Source of the DNA: Betaproteobacteria bacterium GR16-43
GTDB lineage: Bacteria > Pseudomonadota > Gammaproteobacteria > Burkholderiales > Usitatibacteraceae
Direction: 5' to 3'
Assembly: GCA_001953215.1 (NCBI GenBank)
Contig: CP019169.1
Span: forward strand, 372,001-436,000
Length of the DNA stretch: 64,000 bases
Within the stretch, counting starts at the first letter, position 1; every line of letters begins with the position of its first letter. Under the pieces are notes generated by a model that saw only the letters and a list, made by a program, of their open reading frames with translations, was not told the origin of the DNA and made no database searches. Made by a program: the position numbers and the translations under genes. Positions 40,947 through 49,002 of this stretch are shown piece after piece.

Positions 40947-41807
40947 ATGAACGCCCTCGCCCGCCTCGCCTGGTTCGCGCTCGCCTTCGTGGCGATGGCG
41001 GATGCGTCCGCGCAAGCCCGCAGGACCGACGAGCTGCTCCGCCGCTCCGGCACCTGGAAGCAGATGGGCCAGTACGAGGCCATGATCGGCGCCGGGATCG
41101 AGAACCAGCTCGCCCTCGAAGCGCAGGCGAGCCAGGGCCACCCGATGGATCCGAACGAGCGCGTGCTGATCCGCAAGGCCGCCGCGAAGGCGTTCAACGC
41201 CGAGCGCATGCGCAGCGACGTGCGCGCCGTGTTCGTGAAGGAACTGACCGCCGAGGACGAGGCGCAGGCCCTGGTGTGGTTCACCTCGAGCCTGGGCACG
41301 CGCCTCACGAAGATCGAGGAGAACTACGGCGAGATGTCCGATCCCGTTGCGCTCGAGGCGCGCGAGAAGGCCGTCGTGAAGTACGCGAAGGCGGCGCCCA
41401 AGGCGCGGCTGGCGCTCATGCGGCGCATGGCCGCGGCCACCAACGCGGGCGAACTCGCCGCGCGCATGGTCGCCAACACCACGGTGGCCATCCTCTACGG
41501 CGCGGCCGCCTCCACCAATGGCGACATCACGCCCGCGCAGAAGATGCGCGACGATTTCGAAGCCCGCCACCCGGTGATGGTCGCGGCGATGACCGAGACC
41601 TCGGTGGCCATCTTCGCGTACATGTACCGCACGGTGTCCGACGAGGATTTCGACCGCTACATCCAGTTCGCGGAATCGCCCGCTGGCCTGCGGATGAGCG
41701 ATGCAACGCTGATCGGCATGGACCAGGCGTTCTCGCGCGCCTCGCTCGAGTTCGGCCTCGAGCTGGGTGAACTGGGCAAGCGGCAGACCGTCCGCCGCTC
41801 GGCTTGA
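40947..41807 (+). CDS. DUF2059-like exported protein, second paralogue
   Basis: 286 residues, start ATG at 40947. Signal peptide 1-22 (ending ADASAQ). It shares with the upstream protein the order DELLRRSG, LVWFTSSLGTRLTKIE and QFAESPAGLRMSDAT. The two are clear tandem duplicates that have diverged. The operon continues with a FecR-domain protein 7 bp downstream. Confidence 0.72.
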   Translation: MNALARLAWFALAFVAMADASAQARRTDELLRRSGTWKQMGQYEAMIGAGIENQLALEAQASQGHPMDPNERVLIRKAAAKAFNAERMRSDVRAVFVKELTAEDEAQALVWFTSSLGTRLTKIEENYGEMSDPVALEAREKAVVKYAKAAPKARLALMRRMAAATNAGELAARMVANTTVAILYGAAASTNGDITPAQKMRDDFEARHPVMVAAMTETSVAIFAYMYRTVSDEDFDRYIQFAESPAGLRMSDATLIGMDQAFSRASLEFGLELGELGKRQTVRRSA

Positions 41808-41814
41808 GGCCTCG

Positions 41815-42567
41815 ATGAACCGACGCACGCTGCTGGCCTTCCTGGCTTCCCTCTTCGCACCGCCCGTATTCGCCCAGAAGACGGTGAACGAGGCCGGGAC
41901 CGTGGACCTGGTCGAGGGCGCGGTCACGGTGCAGCGCGCCGACAAGTCGCGCTACACGCCGAAAGTAGGCGACACGCTGAACGAAGGCGACGGCATCACC
42001 ACCGGCAAGGACAGCGAGATCCACCTGAAGATGGTCGACGGCGGGCTGGTTGCCGTGCGCCCGGACACGAAGATGCGCATCGCGCAGTACCAGGCCACGG
42101 GCGAAGCGACCGACCGCAGCACCCTTGGCCTGCTCGAAGGCGGGATGCGCGTGGTGAGCGGCTGGATCGCGAGCGTGAATCCCAAGGGCTACCAGATCCG
42201 CACCTCGATCGCGACGATCGGCATCCGCGGCACGGACCACGAGACGCAGGTGCGCCTGAAGGACGACGGCGAGGATGGCGCGGGCATCTACGACCGCGTG
42301 TTCGCCGGCGGCACGTTCATCAAGTCGAAGGATGGGCGCGTCGACGTGACGCCGAATCGCGTCGGATTCTTCGGCTCGAAGAAGGGTGCGAAGCCGATGC
42401 TGATCGACCGGGTTCCGCGTTTCTATCGCGGCACCCGCAACGAAAACCGCATCGAAGGACTGCACGGAAGGCTGCAGGGGCAGTTGCCGAAGCTTCGCGA
42501 GGAGCGGCGCGCGCGCCTGAAGGAAGCCGCCGAGAAGAAAGGCAAGCGGCATCCGAAGCGGGATTGA
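41815..42567 (+). CDS. Exported FecR-domain protein
   Basis: 250 residues, start at the ATG at 41815 before a signal peptide (residues 1-20, ending VFAQ). Residues about 35-135 are a FecR-type domain: AVTVQRADKS, VGDTLNEGDGITTGKDSEIHLKMVDGG and VRPDTKMRIAQY. A second segment reads IATIGIRGTDHETQVRL, and the C-terminus is Lys/Arg-rich. Classical FecR senses siderophore receptors via an anti-sigma factor; here there is no sigma gene, so the role is open. It follows two paralogous exported proteins. Confidence 0.82.
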   Translation: MNRRTLLAFLASLFAPPVFAQKTVNEAGTVDLVEGAVTVQRADKSRYTPKVGDTLNEGDGITTGKDSEIHLKMVDGGLVAVRPDTKMRIAQYQATGEATDRSTLGLLEGGMRVVSGWIASVNPKGYQIRTSIATIGIRGTDHETQVRLKDDGEDGAGIYDRVFAGGTFIKSKDGRVDVTPNRVGFFGSKKGAKPMLIDRVPRFYRGTRNENRIEGLHGRLQGQLPKLREERRARLKEAAEKKGKRHPKRD

Positions 42568-42612
42568 TCGGGAACGAAATCCGGACGTCGCCGCAATGAC
42601 GTCCAACCTCCC

Positions 42613-44031
42613 ATGAAATCCCTCTCCCGCAGGACCCGGGTCCTCCTCGTCGCCGCCGTGCTCCTCGTGGTGATTCCCGCCGCCGTCCTGGGCGGCCTCT
42701 ACTACGAGTTCATGTCGCGGTTCTATCCGAAGGTCTCCATTCCCGCGATGCCCGCGCCGGCCAACCGCGCCGAAGCCAATCGGCAGGACCTCGAAGTGCT
42801 GGCGCTCCTGCCCCGCTACGACAAGAGCTTCTCGCTCGAGGCGGCCGATCGCTTCGGCATGGAGCGGCAGAAGGTGGTCGCGCGCGCGGCCGAGCTCACG
42901 CCCGCGCAGATGGAGATGGAAATCTCGCGGCTGGTGGCGATCGCGGACAACGGCCACACCACTGCGGGGCGGCGCCTGCGCCGCATCGAACGCGTGCCGA
43001 TCCGCCTCGCGTGGTTCGCCGAGGGGCTCTACGTGGTGCGCGCCGCGGAGCCGCAGGCGAACCTGCTTTCGAACCGCGTGACGAGCATCAATGGCAAGAC
43101 GCCGGAAGAGTTGGTCGCCGCGTTCGCGCCCTACCTGGGCGGGCCGATCGAGCATGCGAAGGCGACCATGCTGGTGTTCTTCGTTTCGCCTACCGTGTTC
43201 GCCGGCGTGTGGCCCGCGATGCAGGCCGATCGCCTCACGTTCGAGGTCGTGTCGCCCGCGGGCGCGAAGGACACGATCTCGCTCACCTCCACCGCGCCCG
43301 ATCCCGAGAAGGCGTACAGCTTTCCGCCGCGCGACATCGCGCCGCAGCCGATCAAGACCGAAGCCGGCTCGTGGGTTTCCGTGCTCTCCGGGCGGAACGA
43401 GTTGCCTCTCACGCTGCGCGACGCCGATGCGAGCCTGTACACGATGCCGCTCGAGGGCAATGGCCTCTACGTGCACATCCTGTCGAACTCGGATGACGAG
43501 CGCGGCCCGCTCGACGACCAGCTCGCGAAGCTTTCCGCCACGCTGGCGCCGGGTTCGCTGCGCTACGCGATCCTCGACATGCGCGGGAACGGCGGCGGGG
43601 ACTACACGAAGTCGCTCGCGTTCACGAAGGCGCTGCCGAAAGCGGTCGCGCCCGACGGGAAACTCTTCATCCTCACCGACAACGGGACCTTCTCCGCGGC
43701 GCTGGTCACCGTCGCGCGCGCGAAGTATTTCGGCGGCGATCGTTCGGTGGTCCTCGGCGAGCGCGTCGGCGATCGCGAGCGCTTCTGGGCCGAGGCGGGC
43801 GATCCCCTCGTGCTGCCCAACTCGAAGATCCGCGTGTTCTTCGCCACCGGCTACCACGACTGGCACGACGGCTGCGGCTGGAAGGACCGCGGGCGCTGCT
43901 TCTGGATCAATTGGGTGTTCGACGTTCCCGGCGGTGACCTCGCGCCGAAACAACCGATGACCTGGAAGTTCGCCGATTATCGAGAAGGCCGCGACACGCT
44001 GCTCGAGGACGCGCTGAAGAGAGCAAAATAA
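42613..44031 (+). CDS. S41-like (C-terminal processing protease family) protein
   Basis: 472 residues with an N-terminal membrane anchor (about 10-32). The tail shows S41 landmarks: YAILDMRGNGGGDYTKSLAF and ILTDNGTFSAALVTVARAKYFGG with a candidate nucleophile Ser in TFSAAL. No PDZ domain is apparent. A late Cys pair (HDGCGWKDRGRCF) is unusual. Periplasmic by topology. Its last bases and stop codon lie inside the palindromic repeat at 44026, so the extreme C-terminus is set by that element. Confidence 0.75.
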   Translation: MKSLSRRTRVLLVAAVLLVVIPAAVLGGLYYEFMSRFYPKVSIPAMPAPANRAEANRQDLEVLALLPRYDKSFSLEAADRFGMERQKVVARAAELTPAQMEMEISRLVAIADNGHTTAGRRLRRIERVPIRLAWFAEGLYVVRAAEPQANLLSNRVTSINGKTPEELVAAFAPYLGGPIEHAKATMLVFFVSPTVFAGVWPAMQADRLTFEVVSPAGAKDTISLTSTAPDPEKAYSFPPRDIAPQPIKTEAGSWVSVLSGRNELPLTLRDADASLYTMPLEGNGLYVHILSNSDDERGPLDDQLAKLSATLAPGSLRYAILDMRGNGGGDYTKSLAFTKALPKAVAPDGKLFILTDNGTFSAALVTVARAKYFGGDRSVVLGERVGDRERFWAEAGDPLVLPNSKIRVFFATGYHDWHDGCGWKDRGRCFWINWVFDVPGGDLAPKQPMTWKFADYREGRDTLLEDALKRAK

Positions 44032-44118
44032 TTGGGGTCAGACTCCCATTAAGTTAATTCCTTCGATGCGGTATCCCGCATCCGAATTAACTTAATGGGA
44101 GTCTGACCCCAATTATTT
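44026..44118. repeat. Long palindromic repeat (REP-like), copy 1
   Basis: Two perfect 35-base arms (44026-44060 and 44084-44118) beginning AATAATTGGGGTCAGACTCC, with a 23-base spacer that itself contains a GATGCGG/CCGCATC stem. The same arms occur at 61155-61228. The GGGGTCAGA core resembles REP sequences mobilised by RAYT transposases, which I cannot see here. It ends both flanking convergent genes: the TAA of 42613-44031 and the TAG of 44087-45241. Confidence 0.85.
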
Positions 44119-45241
44119 CTTCGGTATCGGCGCCCATCGGCGAACACACCGCCTGCCCCAGCCGCTGCCCGTTGATCTTGATCGGGTTGGAGAGCACGCG
44201 AAAGTCGGAGCGCTCGGGGTGCGGCACGGAACTGATCATCTTCGTGGCGTGCAGGAACGGGTTCTCGAGCGCCTTGCCCATCTCGTTGACGGGTGCGACC
44301 GGCAGCACGCCGCCCAGGACCTTGAGCCAGTGGTCGGTCGTCTGCTTGCGGAATTCGACGTCGAGCGTTTTCGTGAGCGCCTCGCGGTTCACCTGCCGCG
44401 AAGCCTGGTTCGCGAAGCGCGCGTCGGCGCCGATCGCCGGATTCCTCAACACGCCCAGCAGCGCCATCCAGAATTTCTCCGTGAGGCACATCACGAAGAT
44501 CCAGCCGTTGCTCGTCGGGAAGGTCTGCACCGGCGCCACGGAGAAGTGGGCGCTGCGCGTCTGGCGCTCGGGCACGAAGCCCTCGTTCAGGTACCAGATC
44601 GCCGCATAGCCCAGTTGGTGGAGCGCCACGTCGAAGAGGCACGTGTCGACGTCGCAACCCGTGCCCGTCGCGCGCGCCTGGATCAACGCGGAGAGCAGCC
44701 CCACCATCGCGGTCAGGCCCGTCGTGTGGTCGATCATCGAGGGCGCGCCGATGCGCGTGGGCGGGCCGTCGGGTTCGCCCGTGAGGTGCATCAGCCCCGC
44801 CTCGGCCTGCATCAGATAGTCGTAGCCGGGCCACGAAGCGCGTTCGTTGTCGCGCCCGTAGGCGGAGAGATGCACGCAGACGATCGAGGGCTTCAGCTTC
44901 GAGAGCGTCTTGTAGTCGAGGCCCATCTTCGCGGCGAGATCGCCGCGGAGGTTGTTCAGCACCACTTCCGAATCCATCACCAGCCGCTCGAGCGCCGCCT
45001 TGCCCCCGGGCGTGCGCAGGTCGAGCGCGATGCTCTTCTTGTTCATGTTCCAGGTCTGGAAATACTCGCTGTCGGCATCCCCCAGGAGGTACGGGCCGGT
45101 CTTGCGCGCGGGATCGCCCCCGATCGCGGCGTTCTCGACCTTGATCACCTCCGCGCCCAGGTCCGCGAGGAACATCGAGCCGTAGGGCGCGGCGCCGAAC
45201 TGCTCGACCGAGACGACGCGCACGCCGTTGAGGGGTTTCAT
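44087..45241 (-). CDS. CaiB/BaiF family CoA-transferase (class III)
   Basis: 384 residues. N-terminal VRVVSVEQFGAAPYGSMFLADLGAEVIKVE, DLRTPGGKAALERLV, VLNNLRGDLAAKMGLDY, VCVHLSAYGRD and a WPGYDYLMQAEAGLMHLTG segment are class III CoA-transferase features; the Asp nucleophile is expected in the YDYL region. The final residues EIIGVRLPLS are coded by the palindromic repeat, so the native C-terminus has been replaced. Start overlaps the GntR stop (TGATG). Acts on an acyl-CoA in the cytoplasm; substrate unknown. Confidence 0.9.
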   Translation of the reverse strand: MKPLNGVRVVSVEQFGAAPYGSMFLADLGAEVIKVENAAIGGDPARKTGPYLLGDADSEYFQTWNMNKKSIALDLRTPGGKAALERLVMDSEVVLNNLRGDLAAKMGLDYKTLSKLKPSIVCVHLSAYGRDNERASWPGYDYLMQAEAGLMHLTGEPDGPPTRIGAPSMIDHTTGLTAMVGLLSALIQARATGTGCDVDTCLFDVALHQLGYAAIWYLNEGFVPERQTRSAHFSVAPVQTFPTSNGWIFVMCLTEKFWMALLGVLRNPAIGADARFANQASRQVNREALTKTLDVEFRKQTTDHWLKVLGGVLPVAPVNEMGKALENPFLHATKMISSVPHPERSDFRVLSNPIKINGQRLGQAVCSPMGADTEEIIGVRLPLS

Positions 45242-46041
45242 CACGAATCCTTTTCGTCGGGAGGCTGGATGCGGAACTTCGTGTTGTGGCTGAAGCGGTC
45301 GCTCGGATAGAGCCCGATGCTCGCCATCACCATCCGGTCCTGGCTGTCGAAGTACTGGCGCGAGATGTGCAGCGCCGTGGAACCCGCGCGCGCCTTGAGC
45401 GGCCGCGCCTCGACGGGTGCCAGCGTCACCGCGACGATCTGCTGGCTCACCTCGACGATGCGCACGCCATGGTGGCGCTCCACGAGGCTGAAGACCGGTT
45501 GCCCGGCCTTGTCGATGTGGTCGAGGACGCCGCCGTGCTCGGCGCGCACGTAGATGAACATCGAGGCCACCGGCACCGTCTCCTTCTCCTTCGGCAGGAA
45601 GCGCAGCACGAAGGCCTCGTGCAGTTGCTGGCCTTCCTTCACCGCGAGGCGCTCGGCGAGATCCGCATCGGCCAGGAGCACGCGGCGCTTCACCACCTTC
45701 ATGCGCGTGGCCTCGACGAACTGGACCAGCTCCTTCAGCGTGCCGATGCCCTGCATGAAGCGCGTGGGCCGCGACTTGGCGCGCACCACGGTGCCGACCC
45801 CGGCGCGCGCCGTGAGCAGGCCCTGGGACTTCAGGTCGCGCAGCGCCTCGCGCACGGTGTGGCGGCTCACGTCGAAGCGCTGCTGCAGCTCCGCCTCGGT
45901 GGGGATCATCTGCCCGACCTTGTAGCGGCCGGCCTCGATCTCCTCGGTGAGCAGGCGCGCGAGCGTGGCGTAGCGGCTGGCACCACCGCCGCGCCGGGCC
46001 GCCGCGAGGGTGGCCGCGCCATTGACAGGTTTCAAGGACAT
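45241..46041 (-). CDS. GntR family regulator with UTRA domain
   Basis: 266 residues. Winged helix-turn-helix at about 28-92 (YATLARLLTEEIEAGRYKVGQ and VSRHTVREALRDLKSQGLL), then a UTRA effector domain (about 115-260, with LHEAFVLRFLPKEKETV and SRQYFDSQDRMVMASIG). It probably controls the divergent operon at 46078-48735 and its own unit through the palindrome at 46050. No ribosome binding site is visible upstream of its ATG. Confidence 0.92.
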   Translation of the reverse strand: MSLKPVNGAATLAAARRGGGASRYATLARLLTEEIEAGRYKVGQMIPTEAELQQRFDVSRHTVREALRDLKSQGLLTARAGVGTVVRAKSRPTRFMQGIGTLKELVQFVEATRMKVVKRRVLLADADLAERLAVKEGQQLHEAFVLRFLPKEKETVPVASMFIYVRAEHGGVLDHIDKAGQPVFSLVERHHGVRIVEVSQQIVAVTLAPVEARPLKARAGSTALHISRQYFDSQDRMVMASIGLYPSDRFSHNTKFRIQPPDEKDS

Positions 46042-46049
46042 GGCGCATA

Positions 46050-46069
46050 TTGTCCGTACAAACGGACAA
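46050..46069. promoter_or_regulatory. Palindromic operator candidate between divergent genes
   Basis: TTGTCCGT and ACGGACAA are separated by four bases, a 20-base interrupted palindrome in a 36 bp divergent gap between the GntR/UTRA gene (start 46041) and the nitroreductase gene (start 46078). It fits an autoregulatory GntR binding site. A minus-strand TTGACA lies just outside at 46073-46078. Confidence 0.6.
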
Positions 46070-46077
46070 AGCTGTCA

Positions 46078-46764
46078 ATGCCCGCCACCCTCACCGCCGC
46101 CGAGGCCATCCGCACGCGCCGTTCCGTGCGCGCGTTCCTGCCCACGCCGGTGGACCGCGCGACGGTCGAGGGCCTCCTCACGCTCGCGAGCCGCAGCCCG
46201 AGCGGCAGCAACATCCAGCCGTGGAAAGTGCGCGTGATCGCGGGCGATGTGCGCAAGCGCGTCTCCGCCGCCATCCACGTCGCCCTCGATCGCGACGGCG
46301 AGGAAGGCCACAAGCGCGAGTGGAACTACTACCCGGTCAACTGGCGCGAGCCCTTCCTCGGGCGCCGCCGGAAGATCGGCTGGGACCTCTACGGACTCAT
46401 GGGCATCCAGAAGGGCGACTTCGAGGCGACGGAGAAGCAACGCCGCCGCAACTACGACTTCTTCGACGCGCCCGTGGGCCTGCTCTTCACGCTCGACGAG
46501 GACCTCGAGATCGGCAGCTGGCTCGATCTCGGCATCTTCATCGGCGCGGTGATGATCGCCGCGCGGGGCCTGGGCCTCGACACGTGCCCGCAGGCCGCGC
46601 TCGCCAACTTCCACGATGTCCTGCGCGCCGAGCTGCGCATCCCCGCGAACGAGGTCGTCGTCTGCGGCATGGCCCTCGGTCACGCGGACCCCGACGCGCC
46701 GGAGAACAAGCTCGTCACCGAGCGTGCGAGCGCCGGCGAATTCGCCACCTTCGACGGTTTCTAG
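46078..46764 (+). CDS. Nitroreductase family protein
   Basis: 228 residues with the flavin-binding pattern RTRRSVRAFLPTPV near the N-terminus, SRSPSGSNIQPWKV and GLGLDTCPQAALANF in the second half. These are cytoplasmic FMN enzymes that reduce nitro, quinone or enoyl groups, usually as dimers. No ribosome binding site precedes the start. First gene of the divergent catabolic operon with the HMGL-like enzyme and a Bug receptor. Confidence 0.88.
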   Translation: MPATLTAAEAIRTRRSVRAFLPTPVDRATVEGLLTLASRSPSGSNIQPWKVRVIAGDVRKRVSAAIHVALDRDGEEGHKREWNYYPVNWREPFLGRRRKIGWDLYGLMGIQKGDFEATEKQRRRNYDFFDAPVGLLFTLDEDLEIGSWLDLGIFIGAVMIAARGLGLDTCPQAALANFHDVLRAELRIPANEVVVCGMALGHADPDAPENKLVTERASAGEFATFDGF

Positions 46765-46778
46765 AACAGGAACACCCC

Positions 46779-47738
46779 ATGCACCTGCCCGACAAGATGC
46801 TGCTGGTCGACGTCGCCCCGCGCGACGGCCTCCAGAGCCTGCCCAAGTGGATCGACACCGACACCAAGGTCTGGTTTTCCAATCGCCTCTCCGAGCTCGG
46901 CGTGCCCGTGGTCGAGGTGGCGAGCTTCGCGCACCCGAAGGTCGTTCCCAACATGAAGGACGCGGCCGACGTCTTCGCGAAGATCACGCGCAAGCCGGGC
47001 ACGGTCTACCGGGGCCAGGCGCCGAACGTGCGCGGGGCGCACCGGGCCATCGAGGCGAAGGTGGGCGAGATGCTGGGCCTCATTACCGTCTCGGAGACGT
47101 ACACGCAGCACAACCAGAACATGACCAACGCGGAGTGCGTGCAGCAGAACATCCAGATGTTCCGCCTGGCCGAGCAGAACAACATCCCGTTCGTCGCCGC
47201 CGTCGGCATGGCGTTCTGGTGCCCCTACGAGGGGCTGATTCCCGAGGAAGACGTCGAGAAGATCGTCGGCGAGTTCTACCACGCGGGCATCAAGCGCCAG
47301 TACCTCGCGGGCTCCCTCGGCATGGAGGATCCGGCGCACGTGAATCGCTTGTACAAGCGCCTCTACGCGAAGTTTCCCGGCATCGAGTTGGGCTTCCACA
47401 TCCACAACATGTCCGGCATGGCCACCGCCAACATCCTCGCGGCGATGGACGCCGGCTGCCACTGGATGGAAGGTGCGATCTGCGGCATCGGCGGCGGCAT
47501 GGCCATCCCCAGCTCCGCGGGCTCGTGCGGCAACTTCCCGCTCGAGGACCTGGTGACGATGCTCGAGGAATCGGGCGTGAAGACCGGCATGGATCCGATC
47601 AAGGTGCAGGAAGCCGCGCACGAGATCGCCGCGAAGCTCGGCATCCCGGTGCAGAGCCACCGCGGCGCCGGCAACACGCGCGAGATCATCATGAAGAAGG
47701 GGCGCGAGAACCCCAACGACCCGCACGTGAAGGGCTAG
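46779..47738 (+). CDS. HMG-CoA-lyase-like enzyme lacking the catalytic Cys
   Basis: 319 residues, start ATG at 46779. DREAM-type aldolase barrel: VAPRDGLQ (Arg15, Asp16), FVAAVGMAFWCPYEG and FHIHNMSGMATAN with metal ligands His207 and His209. The loop normally GGCPYA reads GGGMAI (Gly240 at the Cys position), although a Cys stands at 235. Loss of that Cys argues against true 3-hydroxy-3-methylglutaryl-CoA lyase activity and for a related acyl-CoA aldol cleavage. Located with a CoA-transferase and nitroreductase. Confidence 0.85.
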   Translation: MHLPDKMLLVDVAPRDGLQSLPKWIDTDTKVWFSNRLSELGVPVVEVASFAHPKVVPNMKDAADVFAKITRKPGTVYRGQAPNVRGAHRAIEAKVGEMLGLITVSETYTQHNQNMTNAECVQQNIQMFRLAEQNNIPFVAAVGMAFWCPYEGLIPEEDVEKIVGEFYHAGIKRQYLAGSLGMEDPAHVNRLYKRLYAKFPGIELGFHIHNMSGMATANILAAMDAGCHWMEGAICGIGGGMAIPSSAGSCGNFPLEDLVTMLEESGVKTGMDPIKVQEAAHEIAAKLGIPVQSHRGAGNTREIIMKKGRENPNDPHVKG

Positions 47739-47763
47739 GACCCACGACAACGAGGAGAAGAAC

Positions 47764-48735
47764 ATGATCCGACGCATCGCATCCGCCGCGCTGCTGTTCC
47801 TGCTGGCCACGTTGGGCGCCACGGCGTGGGCGCAGAAGTTCCCCGAGAAGGCGGTGAAGCTGATCGTCCCGTACCCCGCGGGCCAGGCCACCGACATCGC
47901 CGCACGCCTCGTCGCCGAAGCGCTGTCGCGCGAGTGGGGCCAGCCCGTGGTCATCGACAACATCGGCGGCGGTGCCGCGATCCCCGGCATGGTCACCGGC
48001 CGCGAAGCCAAGGGCGACGGCTACACGCTGCTGATGGGCACGAGTGCGGCGATGGTCGTCAACCCCGCGATCATCGAGAAGCTGCCCTACGACCCGTTCA
48101 ACGACTTCGTGCTGATCGGGCCGATCTTCCGCAACCCGCTGATCATCGTCGCGAACGACCAGGCGCCGTATGCGTCCCTGAAGGACCTGGTCGAGGCCGC
48201 GAAGAAGAATCCCGGCAAGCTGAACTGGGGCTACCCCGGCGCCGGCACCACGCAGCATTTGACCGGCGAGCTCTTCAAGCAGACCGCGGGCGTGGACATC
48301 CAGGGCGTGATGTACAAGGGCAGCGCGCAGGTCGTGCAGGACATGCTCGGCAACCAGATCCAGCTCTCCGTCGACGGCGTGCCGGCGAACCTGCCGCACA
48401 TCAAGTCCGGGAAATTGAAGGCGCTCGCCTCCACCGGATCCTCGCGGGCGCCGCAGTTGCCGGACGTCGCGACGATCGCCGAGCTCGGCTACCCCGGTTT
48501 CGCGGGCGAAGGCTGGGGCGGCATGGTGGCCACGAAGTCCACGCCGCCGGAAATCGTCGCGAAGGTCTCGGCGGACCTTCGCAAGGTCCTCTCCGATCCG
48601 GCGCTGCAGCAGAAGATCGTCGCGGCGGGACTGGTCGTGGACAACATGCCGCGCGACGAGTGGATCGCGTTCGCGAAGAAGACCGCCGTGGTTTGGGGCG
48701 ACGTCGCCCGGCGCAACAACATCAGGGTCCAGTAA
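47764..48735 (+). CDS. Tripartite tricarboxylate transporter substrate-binding protein (Bug type)
   Basis: 323 residues with a signal peptide (1-24), then KFPEKAVKLIVPYPAGQATDIAARLVAEAL, the Bug consensus, and a late PEIVAKVSADLRKVLSDP. Binds a carboxylic or aromatic solute in the periplasm for a TctAB-type permease; no permease genes are in the window, as is usual for Bug proteins. GAGGAG precedes the ATG. Third gene of the catabolic operon, so the ligand may be the substrate of the upstream enzymes. Confidence 0.92.
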   Translation: MIRRIASAALLFLLATLGATAWAQKFPEKAVKLIVPYPAGQATDIAARLVAEALSREWGQPVVIDNIGGGAAIPGMVTGREAKGDGYTLLMGTSAAMVVNPAIIEKLPYDPFNDFVLIGPIFRNPLIIVANDQAPYASLKDLVEAAKKNPGKLNWGYPGAGTTQHLTGELFKQTAGVDIQGVMYKGSAQVVQDMLGNQIQLSVDGVPANLPHIKSGKLKALASTGSSRAPQLPDVATIAELGYPGFAGEGWGGMVATKSTPPEIVAKVSADLRKVLSDPALQQKIVAAGLVVDNMPRDEWIAFAKKTAVVWGDVARRNNIRVQ

Positions 48736-48746
48736 AGCCCTTCGTC

Positions 48747-48766
48747 ATTCCCGCGTAGGCGGGAAT
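48747..48766. repeat. dRS3-like repeat
   Basis: ATTCCC-N8-GGGAAT (here with GCGTAGGC inside) matches the consensus I know for dRS3 repeats in Neisseria. It is 12 bp after the Bug gene and may act as its transcription end. Single copy seen here. Confidence 0.65.
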
Positions 48767-48772
48767 CCAGCC

Positions 48773-48854
48773 GAAATCGGGGTCAGGGTAGAAATATCTT
48801 CATATTTCTACCCTGACCCCGATTTCGAAGATATTTCTACCCTGACCCCGATTT
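48773..48854. repeat. Palindromic repeat with three arms
   Basis: Left arm 48773-48797 is the perfect reverse complement of 48802-48826, and the left arm plus four bases is also the perfect reverse complement of a third copy at 48827-48854. The arms start GAAATCGGGGTCAGGG. It shares the GGGGTCAG core with the palindromes at 44026 and 61155 but has different flanks. No transposase is adjacent. Confidence 0.8.
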
Positions 48855-49002
48855 TTCACGGTTTGTTGCGGCGCAGAAAAATCGGCCGTCGATTCGTCGC
48901 GATGCAATACAATTCGCACTGGAAAATCCGCATTTCGTCGCCCCCCGGTAGCGCTCCATCCCGCGAGTGCCTACCCTTCGCGGATACCCAGAATCCGGAA
49001 CA

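Noticed and set aside
46021-46079. Outer inverted repeat ATTGACAG / CTGTCAAT around the GntR operator
   Set aside because: It could be an extended operator, but the arms are 43 bases apart and short; only the inner palindrome is convincing.
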